Translations under genes and position numbers: made by a program
The notes under the pieces: generated by a model
What the model was told of the DNA's origin: nothing
The model's database searches: none
The model's input: the letters and a program-made list of their open reading frames with translations, nothing else
Shown here: positions 22,507 through 35,296 of the stretch, one piece after another
How positions within the stretch are numbered: position 1 is the first letter of the stretch
Layout: every line of letters begins with the position of its first letter
Source: Tolypeutes matacus
Taxonomy: Eukaryota > Chordata > Mammalia > Cingulata > Chlamyphoridae
Direction of reading: 5' to 3'
Length of the DNA stretch: 64,000 nt
Assembly (NCBI GenBank): GCA_026826555.1
Contig: JAKSZT010054308.1
Span: 3,464,743-3,528,742, forward strand

Positions 22507-23209
22507 GAAAGTGAAAGGCTGTAAAAAGACAGTCTATGCATGCAGTAACCAAAAAAAATCTAGAGTAGCTATAATCATATCAGACAAAATAGACTTTAAA
22601 TATATATGCATATAACCAGGATGCCCCAAATTACATGAGGCAAACATTGGCAAAACTGAAGGGAGAAACAGATGTTCTATAATAATAGTTGGAGATTTCA
22701 ATACACCACTCTCATCATTGGCTAGAACCTCTGGGCAGAAGATCAATAAAGAAACAGGAGCTTGAATAATATGATAAATGATCAAAACCTAATAGACATA
22801 TAAAGAAGATTGCACCCCAAAACAGCAGTATATACATTCTTCTCAAGTGTTCATGGATCTTTCCCTAGGATAAGCCCATATGTTGGGTCACAAAATAGTT
22901 CTCAATAAATTAAAAAAGATCTAAATTATACAGAAAAAATGCTGACAGGGAAATTTATAGCCCTCAATACATACATTAAAAAAGAAGAAAGAAGGAGGAG
23001 GGGAAGGAGTAGGAAGAGGAGAAAGAGCTAAAATCAATGAAGTAACTACACAGATGGAAGAACTAGAAAAAGAACTGCAAACTATTCCCAAAGCAAGCAG
23101 AAGGAATGAAATAACAAAGATTAGAGCAGAAATAAATGAAATTGATAACAACAACAACAAAGAGAGAATTAATGAAATCAAAAGTTGGTTCTTCAGAAGA
23201 GTAACAAAA

Positions 23210-23405
23210 AAAAAAATTTTTTTTTTTTTTTAAAGATTTATTTATTTATTTATTCATTTATCCCCCCCCTGCTGCTTGTGCTCGCCAGGTCAGCCAACCA
23301 CGCCGTGCAGGCGGGCCCGCCCCCACCAGGAGGCCCCGGGAACCGAACCCGGGCCCTCCCATATGGTAAACGGGAGCCCCACTGACCGAGCCACAGCCGC
23401 CTCCC
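23210..23405 (-). repeat. tRNA-derived SINE (200-bp form), reverse orientation
   Basis: Reverse complement of the GC-rich SINE: T-rich tail first, then CGGGAACCGAACCCGGGCCC and GAGCCACAGCCGCC. Target duplication aagagtaacaaaa at 23197-23209 and 23406-23418. Inserted in L1 ORF2. Confidence 0.93.
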
Positions 23406-24160
23406 AAGAGTAACAAAATTGACAAACCCTTAGCTAGACTGACAAAGAAGGATGCAAATAAATAAAATCAGAAATGAAAATGGGGACATTACTACTAACC
23501 CCACAGAAATAAAAGAAATCATAAGAAGTTACTATCTATGTTCAACTGTATGCCAATAACCTAGACAATGTAGATGGAAAGAAGGGAGGGAGGGAGGGAG
23601 GGAGGAAACTATAGACCCATTTCCCTAATGAATACAGATGTAAAAATTCTCAACAAAATACTTGCTAATCGAATCCAACAACACATTAAAATAATTATTC
23701 ATCATGATCAAATGGGTTTCATACCAGGCATGCAAGGTTGGTTCAATACAAGAAAATTAATCAGTAATATATCACATTAATAAATCAAATAAGAAAAATC
23801 ACATGATCACCTCAATCAATACAGAAGAGGCATTTGACAAAATACAGCCTCCTTTCTTGATAAAAATACCCCAAAAGATAGGAATTGACGGGACCTTTCT
23901 CAACATGATAAAGAGCGTATATGAAAAACCCACAGCTAACACTATACTCAATGGTGGGGAGACTGAAAGCTTTCTATGATAGGAAATACGAACAAGAGTA
24001 GGGTGACCACTGTCACCACTGCTGCTCAATACACTGCTAGAGGCTCTAGCTAGAGCAATCAGGCAATAAAAAAGAAATAAAAGACATCCCATCCAAATTG
24101 GAAAGAAGTAAAACTTTCACTCTTCAGAGATATGATCCTATACCTAGAAAGTAAATGATT

Positions 24161-24463
24161 ATGCAATTACGATGTCTTAATATGAGAAAGACGTAGGTAC
24201 ATATAAAATGTAAATATGTAGCCATTCCATGAATATTTAAAACAGGCATGAAAAAAATACAACACAATAGAATATACACATAATAATCACAAGTACGAAA
24301 AATTATTTTTCTGCAATGATAAGAATCAGCAGTTAAATAACTAAATTATACAAAAATAATAAAGATTTGTTATGTTAGGGTAGTAGAAATATATGTGTTT
24401 TTCTCCCTCATAATGTTTCTTGGTGTTGATGCTATGATGTCTATGATAAATAAAAACTATGAT
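24161..24463. other. AT-rich sequence, no recognised element
   Basis: Very AT-rich stretch between a broken L1 and a SINE pair; no coding or repeat family recognised. Confidence 0.5.
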
Positions 24464-24690
24464 GGGGGGAGCAGATATGGCTCAAGTGGTTGAGCGTCCA
24501 CCTCCCACATGGGAGGTCCCAGGTTTGGTTCCTGGTGTCTATTGAAAAAACAAAAAAACAAACAAGCATAAACAAAAAAACCAACTCAGGGACGCCAATG
24601 TGGCTCAGCGGTTGAGCATGTTTCCCACATAGGAGATCCTGGGTTCAATCCCCAGCCCCCAGTACCTCAAAACAAACAAAAAAACCAACA
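24464..24690 (+). repeat. Two adjacent short tRNA-derived SINE units
   Basis: Unit 1: GCAGATATGGCTCAAGTGG and CAGGTTTGGTTCCTGGTG. Unit 2: GCCAATGTGGCTCAGCGG and GGGTTCAATCCCCAGC. They are separated by about 40 bases of A-rich linker (CAAAAAAACAAACAAGC). No clear target duplication around either unit alone, so they may have inserted together. Confidence 0.8.
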
Positions 24691-25062
24691 ACTGTGAGGG
24701 AGTCATTGAATTATGGAACTGTTATAGTAAGGTGATTTTTCTCCCTTGACAATTTTATATCAATCCTATAATTGAACTTTCTGCCATGACAGAAATGTTC
24801 TATATATGCATTATACAATATGGTACACACTAAGCACATGAGGCTGCTGATTGTGGCCAGTGTGACTGAGGAACTGAAATTAAAAAACATACATATAAAT
24901 GTGATTGCGGTTAAAAGGGGTAGTCTAGGCAAGTTAACTGAAAGACAGCTAGAAGATAATCTAGGGACTTTATAATAGTGATTTTGGAGGTCGATGAGGA
25001 TTATGGTTAATAATATGAATAAAAGAATGTTCTTCTATTACAAAGTGTTAAGAATATGGTAA

Positions 25063-25424
25063 GGGAAACGGGTGTGGCTCAAGCGGCTAGGCTCCTGCCT
25101 ACCACATGGCAGGTCCCAGGTTCGGTTCCTGGTGCCTCCTAAAGAAGATAAGCAAGACAGCAAGCTGACACAACAACATGATACAGTGAGATGATGCAAC
25201 CAAGAGACATAGCGAGGAATCACAATGAGAGACAACAAACAGGGAGTGGAGCTGGCGCAAGCAATTAGGTGACTCCCTCCTCCATGGGAGGCCCCGGGTT
25301 CGGTTCCTGGTACCAGGTTCAGTTCCTGGTGCCTCCTAAAAAAAAGAAGATGAGCAGACAGCAAGTGCAAACCATGAGGGGAGGGGAAATAAATAAATAA
25401 AAATTAAAAAAAAAAAAAAAAAAA
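25063..25424 (+). repeat. Two-headed tRNA-derived SINE (type B dimer)
   Basis: First head GGGTGTGGCTCAAGCGGC and CAGGTTCGGTTCCTGGTG, linker with AGCAAGACAGCAAGCTGAC. Second head GGAGCTGGCGCAAGCAATTA with a duplicated box B (GGGTTCGGTTCCTGGTACC then AGGTTCAGTTCCTGGTG). A tail of about 18 A. Confidence 0.88.
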
Positions 25425-25555
25425 GGGTGATACATGGCAAAATATAACTAATGTAACCTATAGACTATAGGTAACAGTAATATTGTAATTTTTTTTGTAG
25501 CAAAGACAAAGAAGGTATTATATCAATGCTTAAGATAAAAAAAAGGGGGGGGCGG

Positions 25556-26122
25556 TATAGCAGTTTGGCAATTTGATATAGTTATGAATTCCAAACATAG
25601 ATATTGGATTATGCTTGTAAACTGGTCTGTTAATCTGGGCATGATTAAGTTATGATTAGGGTGTTGACTGGGCCACCAGTAGGGCATTGAGCCCCACCCC
25701 TTGGTGGGTGGGGTCTCAAAGATAAAAGGACATGGCAAAGAACAGTGTTGGAGTAGTTTTGAGTTGGAGTTGTGATGCGAAGTCTTGAGCTGGAGCCCCG
25801 GGAAGTAGCATATAGAGAAGCTTGGAAAGAGAGAAGGCCCTGGGAAAAGAAGCAAGCAATTTGCCTGATAGTCTACAGCTGGCCTTGTGGCACAAAGCAA
25901 ACCTGAGCCCAGAGAGAGGCAAACCCCGGGAAGAGAAGAACCCAAGAAACCTGAACCCTGGCAGCTATCATGCTCTAACACGTGGCAACAGACTTTGGTG
26001 AAGGAAGAAATTTATGATTTATGTCCTGGTAACTGTAAGCTTCTACCCCAAATAAATACCTTTAAAAAAAACCAACCAATTTCTGGTATTTTGCATCAGC
26101 ACCCCTTTGGCTGACTAATACG
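25556..26122 (+). mobile_element. Solo LTR of an endogenous retrovirus (copy 1)
   Basis: About 567 bp, homologous along its length to the LTRs at 34746-35296 and 48234-48733: ATAGTTATGAATTCCAAAC near the start, CACCCCTTGGTGGGTGGGGT, AATAAA signal in CCCCAAATAAATACC, and CCCTTTGGCTGACTAATAC at the end. The 5' TG and 3' CA are mutated and G-runs obscure the target duplication. No internal retroviral genes are next to it. Confidence 0.82.
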
Positions 26123-26667
26123 GGGGGGGGGTGTGATGGGGTGGAGATACAGGATTTAGTTCTAGGACATACAAACATAATCTAGCATTTTTCCCCCTTC
26201 ATTTACTTCATTAACCAGGAGACCTTCGTCATGTCCTTTAGCCAATCAGTTCTCATTTATTTTTCTCTCTGAACACTGGAGAAACAATTGATTTTGTTTT
26301 TAGAATTAAATAAGATACATGTGCCTGGACAGAATTTATTAAAGTAAAGCTTTGATAATTTGCTCAGCTGCCTTTTGTCTGTTATTTTATTTTTTTAAGT
26401 TGAAATAAAATTTATTAAAAAAAAAAAAAAGACTATCAAAAGGTAATAATAACTAAAATCCTTACTATTATGTAGTGTTAAACAGAAGCAGTAGCTCTCT
26501 AAGTACTATAATGGAAAAACGTCTAAATTATTTTGTTAAGTGAGAAAAGCAAATTACAGATTTAAAATATATATGGTATAATACCTTTTGTGGAAAAAAA
26601 TTTATTTGAGAGTGTGCTTGAATACAATATGTCCTTGAACACACAGGAAATATCTAGAAAGACACTT

Positions 26668-27079
26668 TGACAATATATGACTTTGCATTTTCTCCCCCAA
26701 CCCTTCCTGTTCTTTCCCCTTCCAGTCACAGGAACATTCCATTCCTAAATAGTGATAAGGCAAGCCTTGGGAACTGGTTGTGAGCCTGTAACTAACTGAT
26801 CAGTAAATCTTGCAGCACTGCATTCTTTAGAAGTCCTGTTGCCCCTCACATGCCTTCCCCATCTGCATGTAGACATGCATTATAAAAAAACCTCTCGCTT
26901 TGTTGCAAACAGGGATGATGATCAAGCTCAGAAAATGCTGTTTCTCCTCCCACTGCCGAGGATGAGGACCCCACATAAGACCCCTAAATAAATGCTCATT
27001 ACTTGCCAAGCTGGACTTATCTGAGTCTTTGGCCTGACATATCCACCTTAGTTCTGTGGGAAGCTGTCGTTTTACACAA
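26668..27079 (+). mobile_element. Probable solo LTR of a different retroviral family
   Basis: TATAAAAAAACC at about 26881, AATAAA at about 26989 (CCCTAAATAAATGCTC) and the following GAGTCTTTGGCCTGACATAT block resemble the U3-R-U5 order of a class I type LTR. Boundaries TG at 26668 and CA at 27079 are tentative; adjacent ACTT and ACTC would be an imperfect 4-bp duplication. Not homologous to the other LTRs in the window. Confidence 0.5.
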
Positions 27080-29380
27080 CTCCTTGCCATATTCGGGAAA
27101 AACACAAAAAACTATTACTTTTCTCTTTCTACCCTTCTATACTGTCTAAATTTTTCGTAATAAACAAGCACCTTTTGTTAAAATATATACATATATACAC
27201 ACACACACATATTTTTAATCCTAATCATTGAAAAGTCTATACTTATTAACCCCAATGTAAATTGATCATTCTTCACTCAACACTTACTCAGTTAATAATA
27301 TATTAATTGGTACTGTTTATATATAACTACTCAAATATCAAACGTTTTTCATCTATGTGTTTATCTCCCCAATAAAAATTCTTTAAGTCCTTAAGAATGG
27401 AATCCTGTCTTCCTAATCTCTAAGGTACTTTCTAAGCAAGTCTCTTCACAGCAGACTCTACAAATGTTGCTGAATAATGAAAGTTCTGGAAAGAGCATTT
27501 GGCAAATAAGTTTGGACCACGATCTGTGGGTTCAAGAACTGCAATAGACAGCATCTGCCCATTGCACACAAATGGGTCAGCCAATATTATTCACAGAGCA
27601 CCCATTTGGCAAACATGCTAAACACCATTTAAGTGGTTCTTCTGAATTCTACTTAGCTTTTATTGCCTTGATTATGCAATCTGCCCTCTGGGCCTTCTTA
27701 TTTTTTGACTGATTAACAACATCAGCATCTACCCAACTAATTATCGGTTGCTATGCCCCTCCAGGGCTGCCTCTTAATTATTTTCTGCAAATGAGACTTT
27801 CAGTTTTAATAATATGCAGCTCAGATGGAACATATGAAAATAGTTAGCCATGTAATACTATAAAAATAGAACAGCATATGGCTAAAAAGTTTGGTACTTG
27901 AATCTATATTTAGCATCATCTCCTATTTCCCAGTTCTCAGTAAATTCAGCTGGTAGAAATGGGGGATCACATCCACCCCAATCATTGGCTTTCGGCTCTG
28001 TTTTTGTTTTTTGTTTTTTAAATCTGTCCTAATATGCATACAAAAAAATATTGAAGTTTTAAAGAGAAAGTATTTTCACCCTCACTAAACATCATTCCAT
28101 TTCCCCAACCAACCCTTAATACACATTCCTAAGCTGTCCAGATCATTAGTTTAGGATACATAACAATTAGATTCCTACATCATACCCATTAGAGATTATG
28201 ATACAATAGGTATGAGGTAAAGCCTTAGAATCTGTAGTTTTAAATAATACACACCCACACAAATATTCTTACATTACTTGATTCTGATTCAAGTTCTAGG
28301 GACCATATTATGGGATGTACTGGCCTAGACTCCCAAAATCCTGACAGCCAACTTTGTTTGGCCTTTCCTACCTAAAAAGCTACCATTAAGCTCTTTGAAC
28401 CCAGGTGATTAAAATCACCAAAGCTGCTAATATTGATAAGGCTCTGAGAATCTGACTTATCTACTGTCAATATTTTGTCTTAGCCTAGATCTCAGGACAA
28501 AAAGCAGAGCTTGCTTATAAAAGGACATGCCCACTTTTAAAATGTTTTAACTTCCCCTGTGACCTGATTAAGGCATGTTTTTAGAATATTAAACAGGCTT
28601 CTACACATTATAGTATAACAAACTGATTCTGTAACAAGACAATAAATATCTCTAAGAAATGGACTCTGTCCATTTCTTTCTACAGAGTTTTTGAAACTTG
28701 GTGTCACAGATCTTAGGGTAGGCTGGTAGAAAAAGGAGATGTCAATAAATGAATTTCAAGGAACTTATAATCCCCAATAAATCATCTGAAAATATTTCAG
28801 ATATGTACATTTTTCTCTAGAGAATGTACATAGTTTTCACCAGATTTTCAAAGTGGTGAGTGACCCAAAAGTCAGAAATTTAGCCTCCTCTCAGAAAGAC
28901 TAATGGTAGTAATATACCAGTCACTGATTATTAAAAAACTGATTCTCTAGTCCATGTGTAGATGACCCAGCTTCAAAATTCATCTTTTTCTCATGTAATT
29001 TTGTGTATTTTGTTGCATGTTAGAACCACTGCTACAGAGGCTTGGTGGGAAAGAAAGAAAATGCTAAGATTCAAACCAAATGGCTTCTTTTTAAATGGTT
29101 CCAAATGCCTGGACAAAGATAATTTAAATTTGGGACTATAATTCAATTCTTCCTATTGCCACATGAATGTGGAAAACTAAAAGGTAACTATGTAGTTGAA
29201 ATTCACGGAGATGCACATCAAAATATTATCAGTGGTCCCTCTGGGGCATGAAACTGTCATAGGGAGGGGCTTTAATAGTTTACTTTATATACTTTGAACT
29301 ATTTGATTTTGTTATAGCAAGCATATATTATTCTTATAATTATAATAAAGAAAAAAAACTCTTGGAAGGATACATCCTTC
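27080..29380. other. Intron, ancient or unrecognised sequence
   Basis: AT-rich intron. Around 28190-28330 there is a weak resemblance to a MER5-type hAT relic (GAATCTGTAGTTTTAAATAA). A short CA/TA microsatellite lies at about 27185-27212. Nothing coding is supported. Confidence 0.45.
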
Positions 29381-29509
29381 TTATTTATTTATTTATTCAT
29401 TCATTTATTTATTTATTTATTTATTTATTTTAAGGAGGTACCAGGGATTAAACCCAGGACCTCACACATGGGAAGCAGGCGCTCAACCACTGACCTACAT
29501 CTGCTCCCC
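29381..29509 (-). repeat. tRNA-derived SINE (short monomer), reverse, with long TTTA tail
   Basis: A (TTTA)n run at 29383-29430, then AGGAGGTACCAGGGATTAAA and CTCAACCACTGACCTACATC, the reverse of the GGTAGCTCAGTGGTTGAG-type head. Confidence 0.88.
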
Positions 29510-29527
29510 TCACACCATTCTTTTTAT

Positions 29528-29655
29528 TTTATTTTATTTTATTTATTTATTTTATCTTTTTTTTTTTTTTTTTTTTTTTTTTACCAGAAGGTCCTGGGGA
29601 TCAAACCCAGGTCCCTCCATATGGCAGACGGACACCCAACCACATCTGCCTCCCT
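29528..29655 (-). repeat. tRNA-derived SINE, reverse
   Basis: T-run, then GGGGATCAAACCCAGGTCCC and ACACCCAACCACATCTGCC. Target duplication acaccattctttttat at 29512-29527 and 29656-29671; it inserted right beside the preceding SINE. Confidence 0.9.
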
Positions 29656-29671
29656 ACACCATTCTTTTTAT

Positions 29672-30307
29672 CTCATGTCATTTCCACCCATTTGTCCTCC
29701 TCCTCACTGTCACTGTTTCCAAAACTCTTTCCAAAGATCATTTCAATTGCCACCTCTTTCATGTAGCTGTCTCTGATCATCCTAAACAAGAATTATCTAT
29801 TTCTCCCTTTTCTGAAACCTTACAACAGCATTTAAACCGCTTTTATGGCATCTGAGTTTATTCAACAACTTCAATCATCTAAAATGTATTGCAAAAATAA
29901 AACAAAAACAAATAATAAATAAAATGTATTGCACATCTAACAATGGCCCACGCGCCCTGTCATTCATGCAGGTTTTATTCCCTGATTAAACAATTATGAA
30001 CTTTTATCCCTCACAGCACCTAAGCACAATGCCTCATATAAAAATTTACCAAATGATGTACATTGTAATTTTTAACAGCATCATAAGGTACATTCAAGGA
30101 CTTGTTATTTTCTTTCATTCATTTTTCAATATTTCTAGTCTCATCTGCCCAACTACTTATTCAGCCTATTCTCCATCCAAACAATATACTCTCCTTTATT
30201 TTATACTACTTTTCTTCCCCCACCCCCCGATGGCTCCCTTGTCTGTTTGCTCGTTGTTTTTGCTCATTTGCGCTCATTGTTTTTTGCTCATTGTCTGCCT
30301 GATTTTT
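29672..30307 (+). repeat. Possible L2 fragment and AT-rich intron
   Basis: Near 29700-29850, CATTTCAATTGCCACCTCTT and the following CTGATCATCC block resemble the 3' part of LINE L2 (CAAATGCCACCTCCTC-like). The rest to 30307 is AT-rich with no clear family. Confidence 0.45.
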
Positions 30308-30390
30308 CTTTAGGAGGCACCAGGAACCAAACACAGGACCTCCCATGTGGGAGGCGGGCACTCAATTGCTTGAGCCACATCTGCTCCCCT
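30308..30390 (-). repeat. tRNA-derived SINE fragment, reverse
   Basis: AGGAGGCACCAGGAACCAAA and CAATTGCTTGAGCCACATCT are the reverse of box B and box A of the short SINE. No clear tail or target duplication. Confidence 0.85.
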
Positions 30391-31694
30391 CATTATTCTT
30401 TTCAACACATAAAATCTTATGGTAGCTATTCTTTTTTTAAGAATAGCATTTATAGCATGTTTTCATATTTGTAAAAATAAAATATATATATAACCACATG
30501 CATGTATGTATGCACATATACATAGATTAAGAGGATATATCTGTTACCTTTGGGGGAAGAATAGATTTTTTCTGGGGGAAGGGCAGTGATAAGAGGGGAG
30601 AGAGGAGGTCATTTGTTTATTACTTTATAATTTTTTTAAAAAATAGGCACTAGTCAATGATCTTTGGCCACCTGAGGTGTTATAAAGCCTGCAGTGACTG
30701 GAGTGCTCCAATATTTGCCTACTATCGAGCAGAGTATATATCCATATTTTCAAAATTGTAATCTTCTTATCCCTCACAATAGACCATCAGTTTGTTAAAA
30801 CTGTATGCTAGTCTTTTTTAAAATTTTTTTATTTTTATTTTTTTAGTGTCTTTATTATCAAATTACAAAAGTGTTCTTACAAGGCCCCAATTTTAAATGA
30901 GGAGTGAGAGGACTTCAGGTATAATGAAGCCATTATGGTTATGCTCTATGATTCTGTGAAGAACTCTGCTAAAAGCAAAGTATCTTATTTGTAGCATCAT
31001 GGACTTATTTGAGCTTTGACTCTTTAGATAAGAACAAGTTATAGATTAAGTTGTAAAGAATATTCTCTACATACTTGTTTATTAATGTGGACACAAGACC
31101 ACATTTTTCATATTACTGATTGAATTGGAGCTGGCAGACACACCCTCTGAAAGATCAGATAATCTCCAACCTCTTAAATTAGGGCTGTGCACTGGCTCCC
31201 TCTTCCTGTTTAACTTGAATTTCAATGTGAAAATGCTCTTACATAAACCGGGTGTATACCCTGGCCGTAAAGAACAGAAAAATAAGTATCCTAAATGTTT
31301 TTAAAAATGATCTTATTGTCACAAATTTGGAGAGGCCACAGCAAACAACTAGTCTTGTTATCCAGCCATTTTCAGTTACCTATTATTTTGAAACGAAAAT
31401 TATATTTAGCAGATACCATGCAAATCTAATCAGTTCACATCGGGTAACCCCATATAGCACATTAAATCATTTAGTTACTTAGGTATACAACTAACAGCTA
31501 CTTTTATTATTAACTATGCTGAGTTGACTGGGAAGTTCTGCTGCTCTACATTAGATGCACTAGAGGAGTGTTAAATGAGATTTTTCTTTGATCATGTTGG
31601 GTAACTGGCAGAACCACCTGTTGTGAACCTCTTTCAGGCAAAAATCATCTATGGGGTACCAGACAAATGTTAAATGTCAAAAATAGGAGTGGGG
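30391..31694. other. Intron, no recognised element
   Basis: About 1.3 kb of AT-rich intron. I recognise no repeat family, coding exon or RNA gene. Confidence 0.5.
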
Positions 31695-32744
31695 CTATCT
31701 CACTCCCTATACAAGAATCAATTCAAAATGGATCAAAGACCTAAATATAAATGTCAGGACCATAAAACTACTAGAAGAAAATGTAGGAAATATCTTAAAG
31801 ACCTTGTGGGAGGTGGCTGTTTCTTGCACCTTATACCCAAAGCATGCGTATCAAAAGAAAAAATAGATAAATGGGACCTCCTCAAAACTAAACATTTTTG
31901 CGCCTCACAGGACTTTGTCAAATGGGTGAAAAGGCACCCGTTTCTCAATGGGAGAAAATATTTGGAAAACACCTGTCTGATAAGGGGTTAATATCCATGA
32001 TATATAAAGAGGTGTTACAACTCAATAAACAGAAAAATGACCCAATTAAAAAAATGGGCAAAAGACTTGAATAGACATTTGTCCAAAGAAGAAATACAAT
32101 GGCTAAAAAATACATGAAAAAATGTTCAACATCACTAATGATTAAGGAAATGCAAATCAAAGCTACAATGAAATATCATTTCACACCCATTAGAATGGTG
32201 ACTATTAAAAAGACAGAGAACTACAAGTGTTGGAGAGGATGTGGAGAGATAGGAACACTTCTTCACTGTTGGTGGGAATGAAGAATGGTACAGCCACTGT
32301 GGAGGACGGTTTGGCAGTTCCTACAGAAGCTGAATATAGATTTGCCATGTGACCCTGCAATACCACTACTGGGTATATACCCAGAAGTAATGAGAGCAGT
32401 GACATGAACAGACAGCTGCACACCTATGTTCACAGTGACGTTATTCACGATTGCCAAAAGGTGGAAACAACCCAGGTGTCCATCAATAGATGAATGGATA
32501 AACAAACTGTGGTGTATTCACACGATGGAATATTAAGCAGCAGTAAGAAGAAATGAAGTTGTAAAGCATATCACAACATGGATGAACCTGGAGAACATTA
32601 TGTTGCATGAAGCAAGCCAGACACAAAGGACAAATACTGTATGATTGTGTTACTAGGAACTAAATATATTCTGTAACATATTGTATGATTCCATTTAGAT
32701 AAAATGTAAATATAAATCAATTTATTAAAAAGAAAAAAGAAAAA
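31695..32744 (+). mobile_element. 5'-truncated L1 (ORF2 C-terminus and 3'UTR)
   Basis: Begins in the ORF2 C-terminal region (TCACTCCCTATACAAGAATC), carries the Cys-rich block ([20 protein letters not shown]) near 32218-32281, and ends with L1 3'UTR (GTAAATATAAATCAATTTAT) and polyA. Flanked by aaaaataggagtgggg (31679-31694) and aaaaataggggtgggg (about 32745-32759), a one-mismatch target duplication. Several frameshifts. Confidence 0.9.
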
Positions 32745-32759
32745 AAAATAGGGGTGGGG

Positions 32760-33884
32760 GAGGATATGGGAATGTTACTTAATTGATTCTTAGAAAAATG
32801 TTATACACCACAGAAACAACCAAATTTCCTTGTCAGCTATACTGTTTTACTCTGAGGCTTCTCTGAAAGTACATGCAGCCTGCTGCAGATCAAAATTTCA
32901 TCCTTGTTATAGGAGTTCTTTGAGAAGTTTTTCATTGATTACAGCTTCATCAGTATTTGAGAACATTGTTGCCTCGAACCCAAAGTGCAGCAGGTGATCC
33001 CTGCTCAGAGCCATTTTCCTCCTCTTTCTGGAAGTGTATAGATTGGAGCAGGGCAAGTGACACCCGTTTGTGCCACTGCTGCTGCTTTCCCCATGCCCAT
33101 TGATTGCATTACAGGGTGCTGCAAGGAGGCCTGGAGGGCCACTGCAGAGCCTGTGTCTCCCTGTACATGGTGTGGGATAGCAGGGGACCCTTTGAGCTGA
33201 GGGGCAGGCGGGGAGCCCTGCTCTGCTCCTGGGATATGTAGCAAGGCCACACCTTGGGCCTGGGGGTCAGGGGGTGCAGTGCTGGAGCCCAGCAACCATT
33301 CTTTGGGCTGGGGGAGGGGCGCACATAGCAGGGAGGGGGCAGGTGAGATAGAAGCCTTATGGTAGTTATTCTTACAGGACAGCGAAAAGAATAAAGATAT
33401 GCTCAGTTAGTTCTCTATAATTAGATTTGGTAGGACATTATCTGATCCAAAAATAGGATAGAATAATTTGGCTACAAGTGAGATAACGGAAGACCCTATT
33501 CACATAAAAATGCAAGTAAGACCTTGATCTTAGTTCAGTTATATATAAAGAAAACAAAACAAAACAAAACAGAAAAAATGTCATCAGCCTTCCACAATAA
33601 ACCTAATCAGAATATTCCGGTCACCTCCCATTAAAGAGAGTCAAATGGAAAGAACAGCCCTGATTCCATCAAAGAATGTGATGTCACCTGGAATCAGTAC
33701 AAACTAAGTCAAGCTTTAATACCTTCTAAATCTACAGAAATTTATTATGCAAATGTGAATGATGTCTGATTTCCACTATAATACATTTAGAAAGTCTCCA
33801 AAGATAAATTCGATAATGTTCTAACCTGTTCTAAAGAAGGAATTTTAACTTTTATTCTAAAACAAACAAGGGTTTATGGTAGGG
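32760..33884. other. Intron with a GC-rich block, no recognised gene
   Basis: Mostly AT-rich, but 33000-33350 is markedly GC-rich with purine-rich runs (GGGCTGGGGGAGGGGCGC) and few CpG. No splice-bounded coding exon is supported; the longest open stretches overlap on both strands without family resemblance. Confidence 0.5.
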
Positions 33885-34088
33885 TTTTTTTTTTTTTTTT
33901 TCCTTCTTTTTTTTAAAAGATTTTTTATTTATTTATTCATTTATCCCCCTCTTGCTGCTTGTGCTCGCTGGGTCAGCTAACCACGCCGTGCGGGCGGGCT
34001 TGCCTTCACCAGGAGGCCTTGGGAACCGAACCCGGGGCCTCCCATATGGTAAACGGGAGCCCTATTGATTGAGCCACAGCCGCTTCCC
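33885..34088 (-). repeat. tRNA-derived SINE (200-bp form), reverse
   Basis: T-rich tail, TTTATCCCCCTCTTGCTGC, GGGAACCGAACCCGGGGCC and GAGCCACAGCCGCTTCCC. Target duplication tatggtaggg at 33875-33884 and 34089-34098. Confidence 0.93.
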
Positions 34089-34098
34089 TATGGTAGGG

Positions 34099-34740
34099 GT
34101 TTTTAATACCATATATGATTGTAATCAAGAGGTACTGTTTTTGTCTGTTTGATACTCCCTCTCCTCTTCTGGTAACACCATCACTTCTTTTGGGTAACTT
34201 GTTTTATGAAATGCTGCTAATCCCAGAACTCCAAGCTGAATCAGTCACCCTATCCCACACAAAATCAGGAGAGTGGGTATGTGATCACACCAGACCAATC
34301 TGAGTTGTTCCCTTGGATTTTTCAAACTGAAGTTTGTAGGAGAGGCCTCATGTGAGGGGCAAAGCAGGAAGACGTAAATATGGAGTGCTTATGGCTGTAG
34401 TTCCAACCTTGTAGAAAAAAATTGGTTTGAGAGTAAAGTTGACTGACAAAAAGAAATAGAGATGACAGCTATAGAAAGAGGGAAGGAGGGTCCCAATAGT
34501 GCTTAAGTTTCATTGCATGCCTTTCTTTCTTTCCCAATGTCTGTTTTCATTTGGTCTCAGTAAATTGGAGTTAGGATTCTTTCATTTGCACCTTAAAGAA
34601 TCTTAACTAACACAATGGTCTTTGAGTGAATCAGTGAACCCCTAGGAAATTCTACAAAAATTACGTGTGCAAATATAATCCAGGGAAGGATCATTAGCTG
34701 TCAAAAGATTCCCAAAAAGATTCTTAAAAAAAGAGAGAGG
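34099..34740. other. Intron, no recognised element
   Basis: Unique-looking intron sequence between a SINE and a solo LTR. No repeat or exon recognised. Confidence 0.5.
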
Positions 34741-34745
34741 GGGGA

Positions 34746-35296
34746 TGTAGCAGTTTGGTATAGTTATGAATTCCAAAAACAGATACTAGATTATGCTTGT
34801 AAACTGGTCTGTTCATCTGGGCATGATTAAGTTATGATTAGGGCATTGACTGGGCCACCCCTTGGTGGGTAGGGTCTCAAAGATAAAAAGACATGGCAAA
34901 GGACAGAGTTAGAGTTTTGATGTTGGAGTTCTGATGCTAAGATTTAATCCTGGAGCCCCAGAAGTGAATACACAGAGGAGCTTGCTTGTGAGGAAAGAGA
35001 GAAGGCCCCGGAAAGAGAAGCTGTTTGCCTGATAGTCTACAGCTGGGCTTGTGGAGATAGCAGAGGAGTTGAACCCGGAGACAAGCAAGCCCTGGGAAGA
35101 GAGGAACCCAAGAAGCCTGAACCCTGGCAAACTTCAGCAGCTGTCTTGCTCTAAAACGTAGCAATGGACTTTGGTGAGAGAAGAAACATGATTTAAGGCC
35201 TGATAACTGTGGACTTCTACCCCAAATAAATACCCTTTATAAAAACCAACCGGTTTCTGGTATTTTGCACTAGCACCCCTTTGGCTGACTAATACA
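34746..35296 (+). mobile_element. Solo LTR of an endogenous retrovirus (copy 2, best preserved)
   Basis: Starts TGTAGCAGTTTGG and ends GGCTGACTAATACA, flanked by the 5-bp duplication gggga (34741-34745 and 35297-35301). Contains CCCCAAATAAATACCC as the polyA signal region. A 5-bp duplication is typical of ERVL/MaLR-class insertions. No gag, pol or env sequence is adjacent, as expected after LTR-LTR recombination or for a non-autonomous element. Confidence 0.88.

Larger units (their letters stand above)
21068..24160 (+). mobile_element. L1 with monomer-type 5'UTR: ORF1 and 5' half of ORF2, degenerate
   Basis: ORF1 starts MPRHQQKITIHTKKQED at 21068 and is broken by several frameshifts up to about 22020. 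ORF2 begins near 22100 (TLNVNQLNSPIKRH-like) and reaches RT sequence near 24150 (YEKPTANTILNG region). SINEs at 22273-22506 (+) and 23210-23405 (-) are nested in it. A GGGA microsatellite (about 23581-23605) replaces part of the RT linker. It is truncated at about 24160 with no 3' end, and is inactive. Confidence 0.85.
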
